From the NCBI GenBank assembly GCA_948144175.1, contig CANXME010002066.1:372001-436000 (forward strand): a stretch of DNA of 64,000 bases, written 5' to 3'. Of the stretch, positions 1 through 11,014 are shown one piece after another. This DNA comes from Closterium sp. NIES-65. Its lineage: Eukaryota; Streptophyta; Zygnematophyceae; Desmidiales; Closteriaceae. The translations under genes and the position numbers were made by a program. Position 1 is the first letter of the stretch; each line of letters begins with the position of its first letter. The notes beneath the pieces are model-generated. The model did no database searches, was not told where the DNA came from, and saw only the letters and a program-made list of their open reading frames with translations.

Positions 1-3000
1 TTGGGGGGGGGGGGGTATGTGAGTTATGGGAGAGGGGGAAAATACGTATGAGGGGGAGGGGACGCGAAGGGGAGAAACATGGCAATAGCAATAGCATGCG
101 AACAAAGAAAGGCCACTGAATATGGTTGTATTGACGGAAATAAATGCAACAGGTGATGAGGACGGCTGTGTTGGGGGTGGTAAGTGGTGGCTATACTCTG
201 AACTCAGCAGTGAAATCCCAGTCGAAGCGGATGGAGGAGAGCGGCTGCTGCAAGTGAGCAACGGTGTAGGCCAGGACCTCCCTCTGAGAGGGGGAGGGGA
301 GTGGTAGTAGCAGATAGGGGAAGGAGGGAGCAGATGAGGAAGGGAAAGATACCGGGCAAGGCACTGTCCGTGGGACAAAAAGCACAACAAAACCGCTGAA
401 CTTTTGGAACATGCCTGGTAGAACATGCCTGGTAGAACATGCCTGGTAGAACATGGAGTGCTGGAGAGCCTGTCCCTCCTGGTCCCTGGGCTGCATTGCC
501 AGCGCTGCCTGGTACTTGCGCATCTGTGGGCAGGGCATCACAGGTGTGCAGATGAGGGGTGGGCGGTCCTGATGAGGCTGGTGTGAAAGGAGACTATACA
601 GGGAACAGCATGGCGTGTAGCAGCTCACTAATGGACAGCACACAGCTTGGGGTGGGTGTGGGTGTGGGATGCTCACAGCTTCGGCGAGGTCCCCCAGGGC
701 ATGCAGGCTGCTGGCGTGGGCGTGCACAAGCTCCATGTCTCCTCCGTCCAGCTCCAACCCCTCCCTTGCATAGCGTATGGCGGCCCTGTGGGGTGGGAGC
801 GAGGGGAGAAGAAGAGAGGGAAAGTAGGGATGGAGTTCCATAGGTCATATTCATCCAGCCAACAAGAAAACACAAAGCTTCCCCAGAACAAAAGAAAACA
901 CCCTGACTGTGCAAGTGCGGGTAGCTCACCTGTAGTCACCCACGAATCGGCTGACAGACACAAGCTCCTGATAGGTCGCCACTGCCCTGTAAAGTACACG
1001 CAGAAATGCACGGGTGTGAGCACAGGGTGTGGTCAGTGGTATCATTTACGCGTGCCCCCAGAATGGGTACTAGCAAGGGAAAGGAAGGACGCGGGGACTG
1101 TAAGCAGTCACATCCACGGCACTCACTCACTTTCTGATCTGCAGCGCTCGCTGCAGCGCCTGTATGGCTTGATCCACCTCGCCCACCTCCTTGTGCGCGC
1201 GCCCCTTGGAATGCCACAGGTCCGCATCCTGGGGGTGGCGCCTCACTCCCTCTGCAAACACTGGCAACGACTCCCGCCACCTCCCACTGCCCCCTATGGC
1301 GAGGCCCTAGAGGAAATGGGATTATGGGAGTGAGGATCGTTAGAGAGAGGGGAGCAGAGGACAGTGTCACAATGGGGATGGATCGAAAGGGAGAAGAGGA
1401 GAGTGGAATTTGGGTGCTGGGAGAAACACCTAATGAACAGGTAATGCATGTTGGACATATGGTAGGAGGGAAGAAGCAATAAAAAATGCCCCCAAACCCA
1501 AAGGAATGAGGATTTAAAAGCGTCAACAGATCAGAAGAATGAGGAAGCATCGTGAGTGAGGAATAACATACAAGGCCTTTAAAGACGAAGGGAAGAGAGG
1601 GGTCGAGCTGAATGGCTTGCTGAAAGTCCTTCTCAGCTGCATAGTAGTACTTTAGGTTGAATGACAAGATGCCTGGCAGTGAGATAGAGAGGAGACAGGA
1701 GGGGTGGGATGAGCGGATGAGAAGGGAGAGCGAGTGTGTTGAAGGGAGAGCGAGTGTGTTGAAGGAAACGAGCGGAGACGGTTGCAGATGGAAGCACGTG
1801 GAAGTGACTTTTGAGTCGACTCAAAAGGCAGATGGACACATGATGGCGCGCCTCTATCAGCATTTGAGTCGACTCAAAAGGCAGATGTTCACATGATGGC
1901 GCGCCTCTATCAGCATTTGAGTCGACTCAAAAGGCAGATGGAAGCACGTGGAAGTGAGATGAGAACAACTAAGCCAGCAGTGCTGTGTCGTGTCTCGCAC
2001 CCACCACCAGCACTCACCTCGCCACCTGACAGCTTCGGCATTGGAGGGGTCCAGGTCAATGACTCGTGAGTAGTCCACTAAGGCCTTCACGACATGACAG
2101 TTGGTGTGGAATAAAACAGAGGGTAGAAGGGCGAGATGCAACGAGGGATGGCAGCAGCTGTGTCACTGCAGGATGCCTGCTGACAGCAAGGCCAATGGCC
2201 AAGAGTCGGGACAGAATCTGGTGTGATCAGGAGCACAATGGCAACATGCGTATTGGAACTATGGACCATGGCAGCATGTCTGTCATATGTACGAATGATG
2301 ATAGCAATCCACACGGCTGCACAATTGATCTAGTCTACCTGTGAACCTAATGACATCATGCAGTAAGTAAGAGGATGACAGCGTATCTTGTCCCATCTAC
2401 TCGATGAGACATCATGCATGTATGATGCCATTACCTAATGATGTGGTCCCCCCCCTACCCCTCGTCGCCACCATACATCATCACATGTACCTCAACATTC
2501 TTGTTCATCTTGAAATAAGTGCCTGCTCGAGCCATGAAGGCAGCAGTGCTTGTGGGGTTTGATGCCAGAGCCTGCCAGTGGAGCACAGCACACGAGTTGG
2601 AAGGGTTGATAAATCATGGGGCTATATCGAAATCACTTTTGAGGATTCTCAAAAGTGATTTCGATATAGCAAGAGTTGGAAGGGTTGATAAATCATGGGG
2701 CTGCTGATCACTCAATAAGTGGACAAGTGGAGATAAGAAGGAGGAAGTGGACGGAGCAGAAGACTCCTTACAGAGGACAGGTCAGCGAGGGCCTAGTCCA
2801 ACTGCCCCAGTGCACTGTGGCAGACTTTTGAGACGTCTCATAAGAAGGAAGGAAGTGGACGGAGTGCAATCCTTACAGAGGACAGGTCAGCAAGGGCCTT
2901 GTCGAACTGCCCCAGTGCACTGTGGCAGACTTTTGAGACGTCTCATAAGAAGGAAGGAAGTGGACGGAGTGCAATCCTTACAGAGGACAGGTCAGCGAGG

Positions 3001-6000
3001 GCCTTGTCCAACTGCCCCAGTGCACTGTGGCAGACTTTTGAGACGTCTCATAAGAAGGAAGGAAGTGGACGGAGTGCAATCCTTACAGAGGACAGGTCAG
3101 CAAGGGCCTTGTCGAACTGCCCCAGTGCACTGTGGCAGACTTTTGAGACGTCTCATAAGAAGGAAGGAAGTGGACGGAGTGCAATCCTTACAGAGGACAG
3201 GTCAGCGAGGGCCTTGTCCAACTGCCCCAGTGCACTGTGGCAGACTTTTGAGACGTCTCATAAGAAGGAAGGAAGTGGACGGAGTGCAATCCTTACAGAG
3301 GACAGGTCAGCGAGGGCCTTGTCGAACTGCCCCAGTGCACTGTGGCAGACTTTTGAGACGTCTCATAAGAAGGAAGGAAGTGGACGGAGTGCAATCCTTA
3401 CAGAGGACAGGTCAGCGAGGGCCTTGTCCAACTGCCCCAGTGCACTGTGGCAGACTTTTGAGACGTCTCATAAGAAGGAAGGAAGTGGACGGAGTGCAAT
3501 CCTTACAGAGGACAGGTCAGCGAGGGCCTAGTCCAACTGCCCCAGTGCACTGTGGCAGACTTTTGAGACGTCTCATAAGAAGGAAGGAAGTGGACGGAGT
3601 GCAATCCTTACAGAGGACAGGTCAGCAAGGGCCTTGTCGAACTGCCCCAGTGCACTGTGGCAGACTTTTGAGACGTCTCATAAGAAGGAAGGAAGTGGAC
3701 GGAGTGCAATCCTTACAGAGGACAGGTCAGCGAGGGCCTTGTCCAACTGCCCCAGTGCACTGTGGCAGACTTTTGAGACGTCTCATAAGAAGGAAGGAAG
3801 TGGACGGAGTGCAATCCTTACAGAGGACAGGTCAGCAAGGGCCTTGTCGAACTGCCCCAGTGCACTGTGGCAGACTTTTGAGACGTCTCATAAGAAGGAA
3901 GGAAGTGGACGGAGTGCAATCCTTACAGAGGACAGGTCAGCGAGGGCCTTGTCCAACTGCCCCAGTGCACTGTGGCAGACTTTTGAGACGTCTCATAAGA
4001 AGGAAGGAAGTGGACGGAGTGCAATCCTTACAGAGGACAGGTCAGCGAGGGCCTTGTCGAACTGCCCCAGTGCACTGTGGCAGACTTTTGAGACGTCTCA
4101 TAAGAAGGAAGGAAGTGGACGGAGTGCAATCCTTACAGAGGACAGGTCAGCGAGGGCCTTGTCCAACTGCCCCAGTGCACTGTGGCAGACTTTTGAGACG
4201 TCTCATAAGAAGGAAGGAAGTGGACGGAGTGCAATCCTTACAGAGGACAGGTCAGCGAGGGCCTTGTCCAACTGCCCCAGTGCACTGTGGCAGACTTTTG
4301 AGACGTCTCATAAGAAGGAAGGAAGTGGACGGAGTGCAATCCTTACAGAGGACAGGTCAGCGAGGGCCTTGTCCAACTGCCCCAGTGCACTGTGGCAGAC
4401 TTTTGAGACGTCTCATAAGAAGGAAGGAAGTGGACGGAGTGCAATCCTTACAGAGGACAGGTCAGCGAGGGCCTTGTCGAACTGCCCCAGTGCACTGTGG
4501 CAGACTTTTGAGACGTCTCATAAGAAGGAAGGAAGTGGACGGAGTGCAATCCTTACAGAGGACAGGTCAGCGAGGGCCTTGTCGAACTGCCCCAGTGCAC
4601 TGAGGCAGGAGCCTCGACCCACAAGCACTTGACCCTTGAGCGAGGGAGTCGACGCCAGCTGTCAGGCAATGATTGGGGGATCAACGGACAAACAGGCGGG
4701 AACGGTCCATACATGGAAGGCAAGGGCGGACATGTCACGTCACGTGTGAAGGGAGAACTGCAGTCTGATAAAGGAATGTGGGATGGAGGAAGATGGATGA
4801 ACTGCAGTGACTTAGAGTAGAATCTGCTATCCAGGAGACAAGAAAATGGTGACGGTTATTAGGCTGCGTCCCTGACTGACCTTGTTGTAGATGGCGATTG
4901 CCTCCGTGTATCGCCCTCGTGCCATCTGCATAGGACGGGAGCAGACAGCAGCAGATCGAGCGATGGAACAGGTACATTAGACTGAACAGTCAAGAGTTGA
5001 ATGTGCAGGAGAAACGGACGGCCTTTTTTATCCTGCCTGCTTTATAGTGAGATGCGTATGGACGAAGAGGGAACGGATTGATCTGACCAATTTGTCAGGG
5101 CGCTTCCAACCCATTGCTGGGCGATGACTGCTCGCACCCACCACCTCACCCACCACCTCACCCACCACCTCACCCACCACCTCACCCACCTCATCGTTCG
5201 CCTGCTGCAACATCTCAAGCTGCTTGCTTGTCGCCTGCGCTTCCTCCTCCCCCTTCTGCTTCTGCTTCTGCTTCCGTCCCGCTTCACCCTTGTTCACGTC
5301 TTCTGCACTCGCCCTTTTGATGCTTCCGCCAGGACTTCCCTTCTCATGCACCACTCTTTGCGCCCTCGTTCCCACATTAGCAGGACCATCGCCCAGCAGC
5401 AGCAAGCCACAGAGCTCAGTGCTCTCCAGCTGCCTCAGCCGCCCCACTGAGCTTTCTTCACACCGCAGACCCGATAACGCCTGCCTGTCACCTCCCTCTC
5501 TTCCTTCTCGGCCTGTCAAGACACTAGCAGGAGAGTCGGCGATACCCGAGACCGGTGGCTGCTGCAGGCGATACACCTTGGTTGCTGTGATGGGCAGGGC
5601 GGTGGAATGAATAACGGGAGAGGGATGGAGTCCTGAAGACTTGGTAGGGGGACTCTCAGCACATTGGCGCTTGGTAGGGGGACTCTCAGCACATTGGCGC
5701 TTGGTAGGGGGACTCTCAGCACATTGGCGCTTGGTAGGGGGACTCTCAGCACATTGGCGCTTGGTAGGGGGACTCTCAGCACATTGGCGCTTGGTAGGGG
5801 GACTCTCAGCACATTGGCGCTTGGTAGGGGGACTCTCAGCACATTGGCGCTTGGTAGGGGGACTCTCAGCACATTGGCGCTTGGTAGGGGGACTCTCAGC
5901 ACATTGGCGCTTGGTAGGGGGACTCTCAGCACATTGGCGCTTGGTAGGGGGACTCTCAGCACATTGGCGCCTGGTAGGGGGACTCTCAGCACATTGGCGC

Positions 6001-8528
6001 TTGGTAGGGGGACTCTCAGCACATTGGCGCTTGGTAGGGGGACTCTCAGCACATTGGCGCTTGGTAGGGGGACTCTCAGCACATTGGCGCCTGGTAGGGG
6101 GACTCTCAGCACATTGGCGCCTGGTAGGGGGACTCTCAGCACATTGGCGCTTGGTAGGGGGACTCTCAGCACATTGGCGCTTGGTAGGGGGACTCTCAGC
6201 ACATTGGCGCTTGGTAGGGGGACTCTCAGCACATTGGCGCCTGGTAGGGGGACTCTCAGCACATTGGCGCTTGGTAGGGGGACTCTCAGCACATTGGCGC
6301 TTGGTAGGGGGACTCTCAGCACATTGGCGCTTGGTAGGGGGACTCTCAGCACATTGGCGCCTGGTAGGGGGACTCTCAGCACATTGGCGCTTGGTAGGGG
6401 GACTCTCAGCACATTGGCGCCTGGGCAGGATGCGGAGAAGCCACAACAACGGGAGCAGAGGAGCTTTGCAAGTCAGAAGCGGAAAAGTAATCGGCGAAAG
6501 CCCATGGGGTCGAGGCGGAACGGATAGAGTGTGCTGGCTGCTGGAATGGAGTCAGATTCAGGGCAGATGCAGCTGAGCCTAAGGCAGCAAGGCTCTGCAG
6601 CAGCCACACCTACCCAGTTACCAGCAGCACCTTTGTTCGCGGTGTTGTTTTCTGACATTTTCGGATGAATGGAGTGATGCAGGCGGGCCGACTAGCCAGA
6701 GATTGATGTTCTGCCCGGGCTGGTACTGATGCTATCAGATGCGCCTCCCAATCGCAAAGACAGGGGTTCCTGAGGGCGATGAGGCATGACGATGAGGCAT
6801 GACGATGAGGCATGACGATGATGCATGACGATGAGGCATGACGATGAGGCATGACGATGATGCATGACGATGATGCATGACGATGATGCATGACGATGAT
6901 GCATGGCGATGAGGCATGACGATGAGGCATGACGATGAGGCATAACGATGAGGCATGACGATGATGCGTGACGATGAGGCATGACGATGAGGCATGACGA
7001 TGAAGCATGACGATGATGCATGACGATGAGGCATGACGATGAGGCATGACGATGAGGCATGACGATGAGGCATGACGATGATGCATGACAATGAGGCATA
7101 ACGATGAGGCATGACGATGATGCGTGACGATGAGGCATGACGATGAGGCATGACGATGAGGCATGACGATGATGCATGACGATGATGCATGACGATGAGG
7201 CATGACGATGAGGCATGACGATGATGCATGACGATGAGGCATGACGATGAGGCATGACGATGATGCATGACGATGATGCATGACGATGAGGCATGACGAT
7301 GAGGCATGACGATGAGGCATGACGATGAGGCATGACGATGATGCATGACGATGAGGCATAACGATGAGGCATGACGATGATGCGTGACGATGAGGCATGA
7401 CGATGAGGCATGACGATGAGGCATGACGATGATGCATGACAATGATGCATGACGATGAGGCATGACGATGAGGCATGACGATGATGCATGACGATGAGGC
7501 ATGACGATGAGGCATGACGATGATGCATGACGATGATGCATGACGATGATGCATGGCGATGAGGCATGACGATGAGGCATGACGATGATGCATGACGATG
7601 AGGCATGACGATGAGGCATGACGATGAGGCATGCCGATGAGGCATGCCGATGATGCATGACGATGAGGCATGACGATGAGGCGTGCCGATGATGCATGAC
7701 GATGAGGCATGACGATGAGGCATGACGATGATGCATGACGATGAGGCATGACGATGAGGCATGACGATGATGCATGACGATGAGGCATGACGATGATGCA
7801 TGACGATGATGCATGACGATGAGGCATGACGATGATGCATGACGATGATGCATGACGATGATGCATGACGATGAGGCATGACGATGATGCATGACGAGAC
7901 GATGATGCATGACGATGAGGCATGACGATGATGCATGACGATGATGCATGACGATGATGCATGACGATGAGGCATGACGATGATGCACGACGATGAGGCA
8001 TGACGATGATGCATGACGATGAGGCATGATGATGAGGCATGACAATGATGCATGACAATGATGCATGACGATGAGGCATGACGATGAGGCACGGCGCTGA
8101 GAAATGTCAGACGAGTTTATGATGTCCGACGAGATTCCCACACCCATCACAGCATTGTGTCGATCGCAGTTGAAATGACAAATTTACTTTACGAAGCGTC
8201 CCCGTATCGATAAAAAGTCACGTTCTGACACTCTGAAGTGCTGGCAATCTCACCAGCTCAGCATTTCAAGAGACGAGAGGAGCCCTGCAGCGGCATCGGT
8301 CTGTTCCTCTGCATTGCACCTGCGCGCCGAGCTTGGAAGGACGAACCCTGCTGTCTGGTCTGCCGTCGTACTACCTTTACCCTTGTTCGCGCCGGCTATG
8401 TTAACTGGAAAAGCGTGGTTTGAAACCGGAGGAGCTGTGTAGTATCGACCATTGAAGACCGTGCATAGCGTCAAATTCAGCGAGAGGCACACGAACGTCG
8501 CACGAATGGCACGAACGGTAGGAGCCAT
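1..8528 (-). CDS. Gene A: TTC13/SRFR1-like TPR protein with signal peptide, 3' part off the left edge
   Basis: Spliced gene read on the minus strand. Exons I can place: 8254-8528 (start ATG 8528, hydrophobic leader containing ATFVCLSLNLTLC), about 5190-5600, 4881-4925, 4557-4658, 2491-2571, 2018-2084, 1572-1672, 1131-1306, 930-986, 677-785, 443-523 and 197-283. From 4925 onward every junction keeps phase and most exon lengths equal those of gene B and of the SRFR1 gene here (45, 102, 81, 67, 101, 57, 109 nt). The encoded segments are TPR helices, for example ARGRYTEAIAIYNK and LGQFDKALADLSS. Known: SRFR1 (plants) and TTC13 (animals) are related TPR proteins; function of the secreted-type form is unclear. 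The exon 1 to exon 2 junction does not join in phase with the sites I tried, so a small extra exon may exist. Terminal exons are outside the window. Confidence 0.8.
410..451. repeat. 14-bp triplicate of a GC splice donor in gene A
   Basis: Unit catgcctggtagaa at 410, 424 and 438. Read on the minus strand it repeats the exon end TTCTACCAG followed by GCATG; the exon boundary that keeps frame is at 443. Shared with gene B, so it predates their split. Confidence 0.8.
1784..1957. repeat. Three P palindromes between direct repeats (X-P-X)
   Basis: Palindromes centred on GTCGAC lie at 1808-1827, 1861-1880 and 1914-1933, spaced 53 bp. The outer flanks are an exact 24-bp direct repeat, 1784-1807 and 1934-1957; the two inner spacers are near-identical copies of each other. 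The block lies in the intron of gene A between exons 6 and 7. Confidence 0.9.
2491..4658 (-). repeat. 105-bp tandem array containing the end of gene A exon 4 and its splice donor
   Basis: About 18 units of exactly 105 bp lie at about 2732-4603, between exon 5 (2491-2571) and the true exon 4 (4557-4658). Each unit, read on the minus strand, holds the last part of exon 4, an intact donor (TCT|GTAAGG), intron sequence and one palindrome CTTTTGAGACGTCTCATAAG (first at 2825-2844). Units differ at only three sites and form a higher-order repeat. A 618-codon plus-strand frame across the array exists only because 105 is divisible by three. Confidence 0.95.
2594..2702. repeat. 48-bp inverted repeat between exact 30-bp direct repeats
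   Basis: The inverted repeat 2622-2669 has 22-bp arms around the tetramer GATT and contains CTTTTGAG...CTCAAAAG at its core (2636-2655). It is flanked by exact 30-bp direct copies at 2594-2623 and 2673-2702. It is an extended version of the P palindromes and lies just upstream (in gene A orientation) of exon 5. Confidence 0.9.
5128..5190. repeat. Short tandem repeat beginning at the exon 2 donor of gene A
   Basis: Just after the donor (GAG|GTGGGT, minus strand, exon end 5190) a 12-bp unit rich in GTGGGTGAGGTG is repeated four times. The homologous intron of gene B lacks the expansion. Confidence 0.75.
5641..6420. repeat. 30-bp minisatellite, 26 near-identical units
   Basis: The unit ttggtagggggactctcagc plus acattggcgc is repeated 26 times with only a t/c change at the first base of some units. 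It lies in the first large intron of gene A. Long frames on both strands are by-products of the 30-bp period. Gene B has no such array at the matching place, so expansion is recent. Confidence 0.97.
6775..8092. repeat. 13-bp minisatellite, about 100 units (catgacgatgatg / catgacgatgagg)
   Basis: Two main unit variants (ending atg or agg) alternate irregularly over about 1.3 kb in the first intron of gene A. The same intron in gene B (25116-25275) carries only about 12 units of a related 13-mer, catgaccatgatg. Frames of more than 450 codons here are repeat artefacts. Confidence 0.97.
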
Positions 8529-9003
8529 TCTACGCGGACGTTGCACGGAAATGTGATTCACATCGACTGCGCTAGGTGACTATTGAAATGCTTCGTCTAA
8601 ACGAAAGCTGGTCATCGTCGGAGGCCTTCAGGACTCTGCGATGCAATGCAGCTGGCTCTTCTGGTCTTGCTCTTCGTGACTGTCATGTTGTTCACAAAGG
8701 ATGAGCTGACTGAAGTAATGCTGGATTGAACCAACACCTTGTTAGTTGAACAAGGCGGAGCTGTGATGTAGAATTCGCGAAAGCACGAATCACAGTTACC
8801 CCTCGTCAGCGTCGTGCGTCGGCCCTGATCGGCTTCGTAGGAGAGGGAGACAGGGAGACCGCTGCGACTGTTGCAGGTGTCTGCGCGATGTGGGACAGGC
8901 TCGCACAGTCTTGACGCATTTCCTCGTAATCGATACACTTGGACAGAGAAAACATGAATCTACATTCAATGAAGCAATGAAGTAATATTCCATGTGGGAA
9001 GAC
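8529..9003. other. Upstream region of gene A, no gene recognised; possible decayed copy of exon 1
   Basis: Between the gene A start and the LINE. A stretch at about 8740-8790 (minus strand, encoding FYITAPP) resembles the YYTAPP part of exon 1 of genes A and B, so a decayed exon 1 duplicate may lie here. No promoter element stands out. Confidence 0.4.
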
Positions 9004-9019
9004 ACAAACAAACGCACAC
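9004..9019. repeat. LINE target-site duplication, 5' copy
   Basis: acaaacaaacgcacac, exact match to 15057-15072. The base before and after differ between the two copies, so the duplication is 16 bp. It is A/C-rich, but an exact 16-mer flanking a poly-A tail is convincing. Confidence 0.85.
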
Positions 9020-9091
9020 TGCTCGTCCAACACTGCTCGTCTCTCGTCTCCCCCAAACAACGACTACACAACTGTTTCCTTTATCTCCGCC

Positions 9092-11014
9092 ATGGATTTC
9101 TTCAGGGTATTCAACCCGGCATTCCGTGAAGCAGAGTTACCAGTTGGCTTTAAGAAACACAGCTTGCTACTCGCCTTATCACGACGAATCGATTGGTACA
9201 CTTATTATGTTCATCAGGCGAACATCGTATCAAGTGATTCTCGGGATCTGCTGTCAGGTTTCTTTCATTCAGCCATTCTCAAGGCTTCATTATCTGATTC
9301 CCTCTCATCAGTCCAGCGCGCTCAACAACTTTACCTCTATCGAAGACGTGATTGGTTATTCCTATCTCCTGATAACCTCAAGGCTACTGGAGGACATCCT
9401 TTGGTTTTATCAGCGATGTCTCAGCACCTATATCAAGAGCATTGGTCAGATGCAGCATCTTATCGGCTATTCATTTCTGGGCTCAGACTTTCAACTCTCC
9501 AGGCATTTCTGGCCTTCATAAGCCACTTGTGGCTTTTTCTTGTTCATCATCGCCCTATGGCGCGTCCTCCACCGAAGGAACGTGCTCCTCTGCTGCCGAA
9601 GCGTGCTGTTACCATTGATCCTGATATGGCTCCTGCTGATAAGGGGAAGAAAGTGGATGACAATGAACCGACCACTCCTGTCGCTTGCAGTTCAGGCTTG
9701 TCCCTGGAAGAAAAACTGGCTGCTCTCTCGCTCGTGCATGACAATGACAACGAGGATGAGTTCACTGACGACGACTCTGACACTGAGCTGGATTTTGAAA
9801 TTACTGAAGATTCTGCTGCAAAACTGCGCTTCACGGCTATCTTGCTCCTACCTCTTGTTTACCAGCCGGAAATGGCTTTGGTTATCATCACAGTGAAGAT
9901 GCTGCTGAAACGTGTCTGGTCCTCCCTGCTCTCGGATGGCGCTAACACCAAAGTTGATTTTCAGGACATCAACCCTGCATATGTCGCAAAGACCAAGTAC
10001 AGTCGTATTCAACTATCATTTCAGAAAGAGGAAGATGCAACGAAAGTGAAGCACGCGGTGCTGGAATATCAGAAGCCGAACGGCACTTCATTTCCTCTCC
10101 ACTGGCTTCATGCTGAGGATGCGGCTTTTGCAAGAATGAAGGCTACTAACCCACGCGTCATCGAAGTGTTGTTTAAGGACGTACCTGCCAGCATCACGCC
10201 GGAAGCTGTCGAGGAACTGTTGGTGAAGTACAAGCTGAAAACCCGCCAAGTCACGCCGTTTTTGGAAAGTCACTGCTTCCATCGCGTTGTACATCCGGTA
10301 TCTGGAGCTAACACTGGGGTTATCAAAGGATTGGTGGTTCCACATCCGGAGGATAAAAAGCGACGCTGGATTCATCAAGTCAACCACCCGCAAGAGCAGA
10401 ACAAGATGCTCCTAGTCCATTACCCTTTGCTCTCCTGCCGGCTCTGTGGGGGATCGCATTATGACAAATATCATGATGTCTTCACCACTGACCGACAGCA
10501 TAACATAGGGAAATGGAGTTTGAGCTTAGGTCGTGTGCATGGGATTAACGGTAACAGTGCAGCTGCTCGCTTACATGATCCTGCATGTCTTACCTGTCTT
10601 ACCTGTCATTCCGAAACTAACCCCTTCGCCGCCTGTCGCAGCTGCCTCACTGACTGCATCGCGCCTGGTCCGTCCCATCCTGCTGGATCCTGCGATAGTC
10701 CTGATCTCCACGGGGAGCGCCAGAGAGGAGTGGCTGTGCACCCAGACCTGCTGCGGGAAGGCTCACGGGAAGCTGTTTGTGGCTGCTGCATAGCACATTA
10801 CCTCTGCACGTCATCTGCATGGTCAGGGAGAGCTGGGCGCTGTTACTCGTTTAACACGGGAGAGAGAAAATCTGCACACGGTTCGGAAGGAGTATGGCAT
10901 TTAATGGACCCAGAGTGGCTCACCATGGTGTTTTCAGTCGGTTCGGCGTTTGCTGCTATGTTCTGTCTTACCTGCCTGTGGATGCGTAGAGGCGAGCAAG
11001 GAGTTATTAAATGA
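9092..11014 (+). CDS. LINE ORF1 protein (640 aa, nucleic-acid binding type)
   Basis: Start chosen at GCCATGG, the first ATG after the element's 5' end. An acidic stretch (about residues 205-240, many D/E) precedes a region resembling the RNA-binding domain of other LINE ORF1 proteins. A small Cys/His cluster, CRLCGGSHYDKYH (about residue 447), may be a zinc knuckle. A second Cys-rich stretch (CLTCLTCHSE) follows, and a hydrophobic run near the C-terminus (VFSVGSAFAAMFCLTCLW) is unusual for an ORF1 protein. Known: LINE ORF1 proteins coat element RNA. The stop codon overlaps the ORF2 start (ATGA at 11011-11014), suggesting coupled termination and reinitiation. Confidence 0.75.
   Translation: MDFFRVFNPAFREAELPVGFKKHSLLLALSRRIDWYTYYVHQANIVSSDSRDLLSGFFHSAILKASLSDSLSSVQRAQQLYLYRRRDWLFLSPDNLKATGGHPLVLSAMSQHLYQEHWSDAASYRLFISGLRLSTLQAFLAFISHLWLFLVHHRPMARPPPKERAPLLPKRAVTIDPDMAPADKGKKVDDNEPTTPVACSSGLSLEEKLAALSLVHDNDNEDEFTDDDSDTELDFEITEDSAAKLRFTAILLLPLVYQPEMALVIITVKMLLKRVWSSLLSDGANTKVDFQDINPAYVAKTKYSRIQLSFQKEEDATKVKHAVLEYQKPNGTSFPLHWLHAEDAAFARMKATNPRVIEVLFKDVPASITPEAVEELLVKYKLKTRQVTPFLESHCFHRVVHPVSGANTGVIKGLVVPHPEDKKRRWIHQVNHPQEQNKMLLVHYPLLSCRLCGGSHYDKYHDVFTTDRQHNIGKWSLSLGRVHGINGNSAAARLHDPACLTCLTCHSETNPFAACRSCLTDCIAPGPSHPAGSCDSPDLHGERQRGVAVHPDLLREGSREAVCGCCIAHYLCTSSAWSGRAGRCYSFNTGERKSAHGSEGVWHLMDPEWLTMVFSVGSAFAAMFCLTCLWMRRGEQGVIK

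Noticed and set aside
2747-4632. 618- and 332-codon plus-strand frames
   Set aside because: They exist because the 105-bp unit is divisible by three; the units derive from an exon read on the other strand.
5028-8150. Several frames of 290-490 codons on both strands
   Set aside because: Pure translations of the 30-bp and 13-bp minisatellites in a gene A intron.
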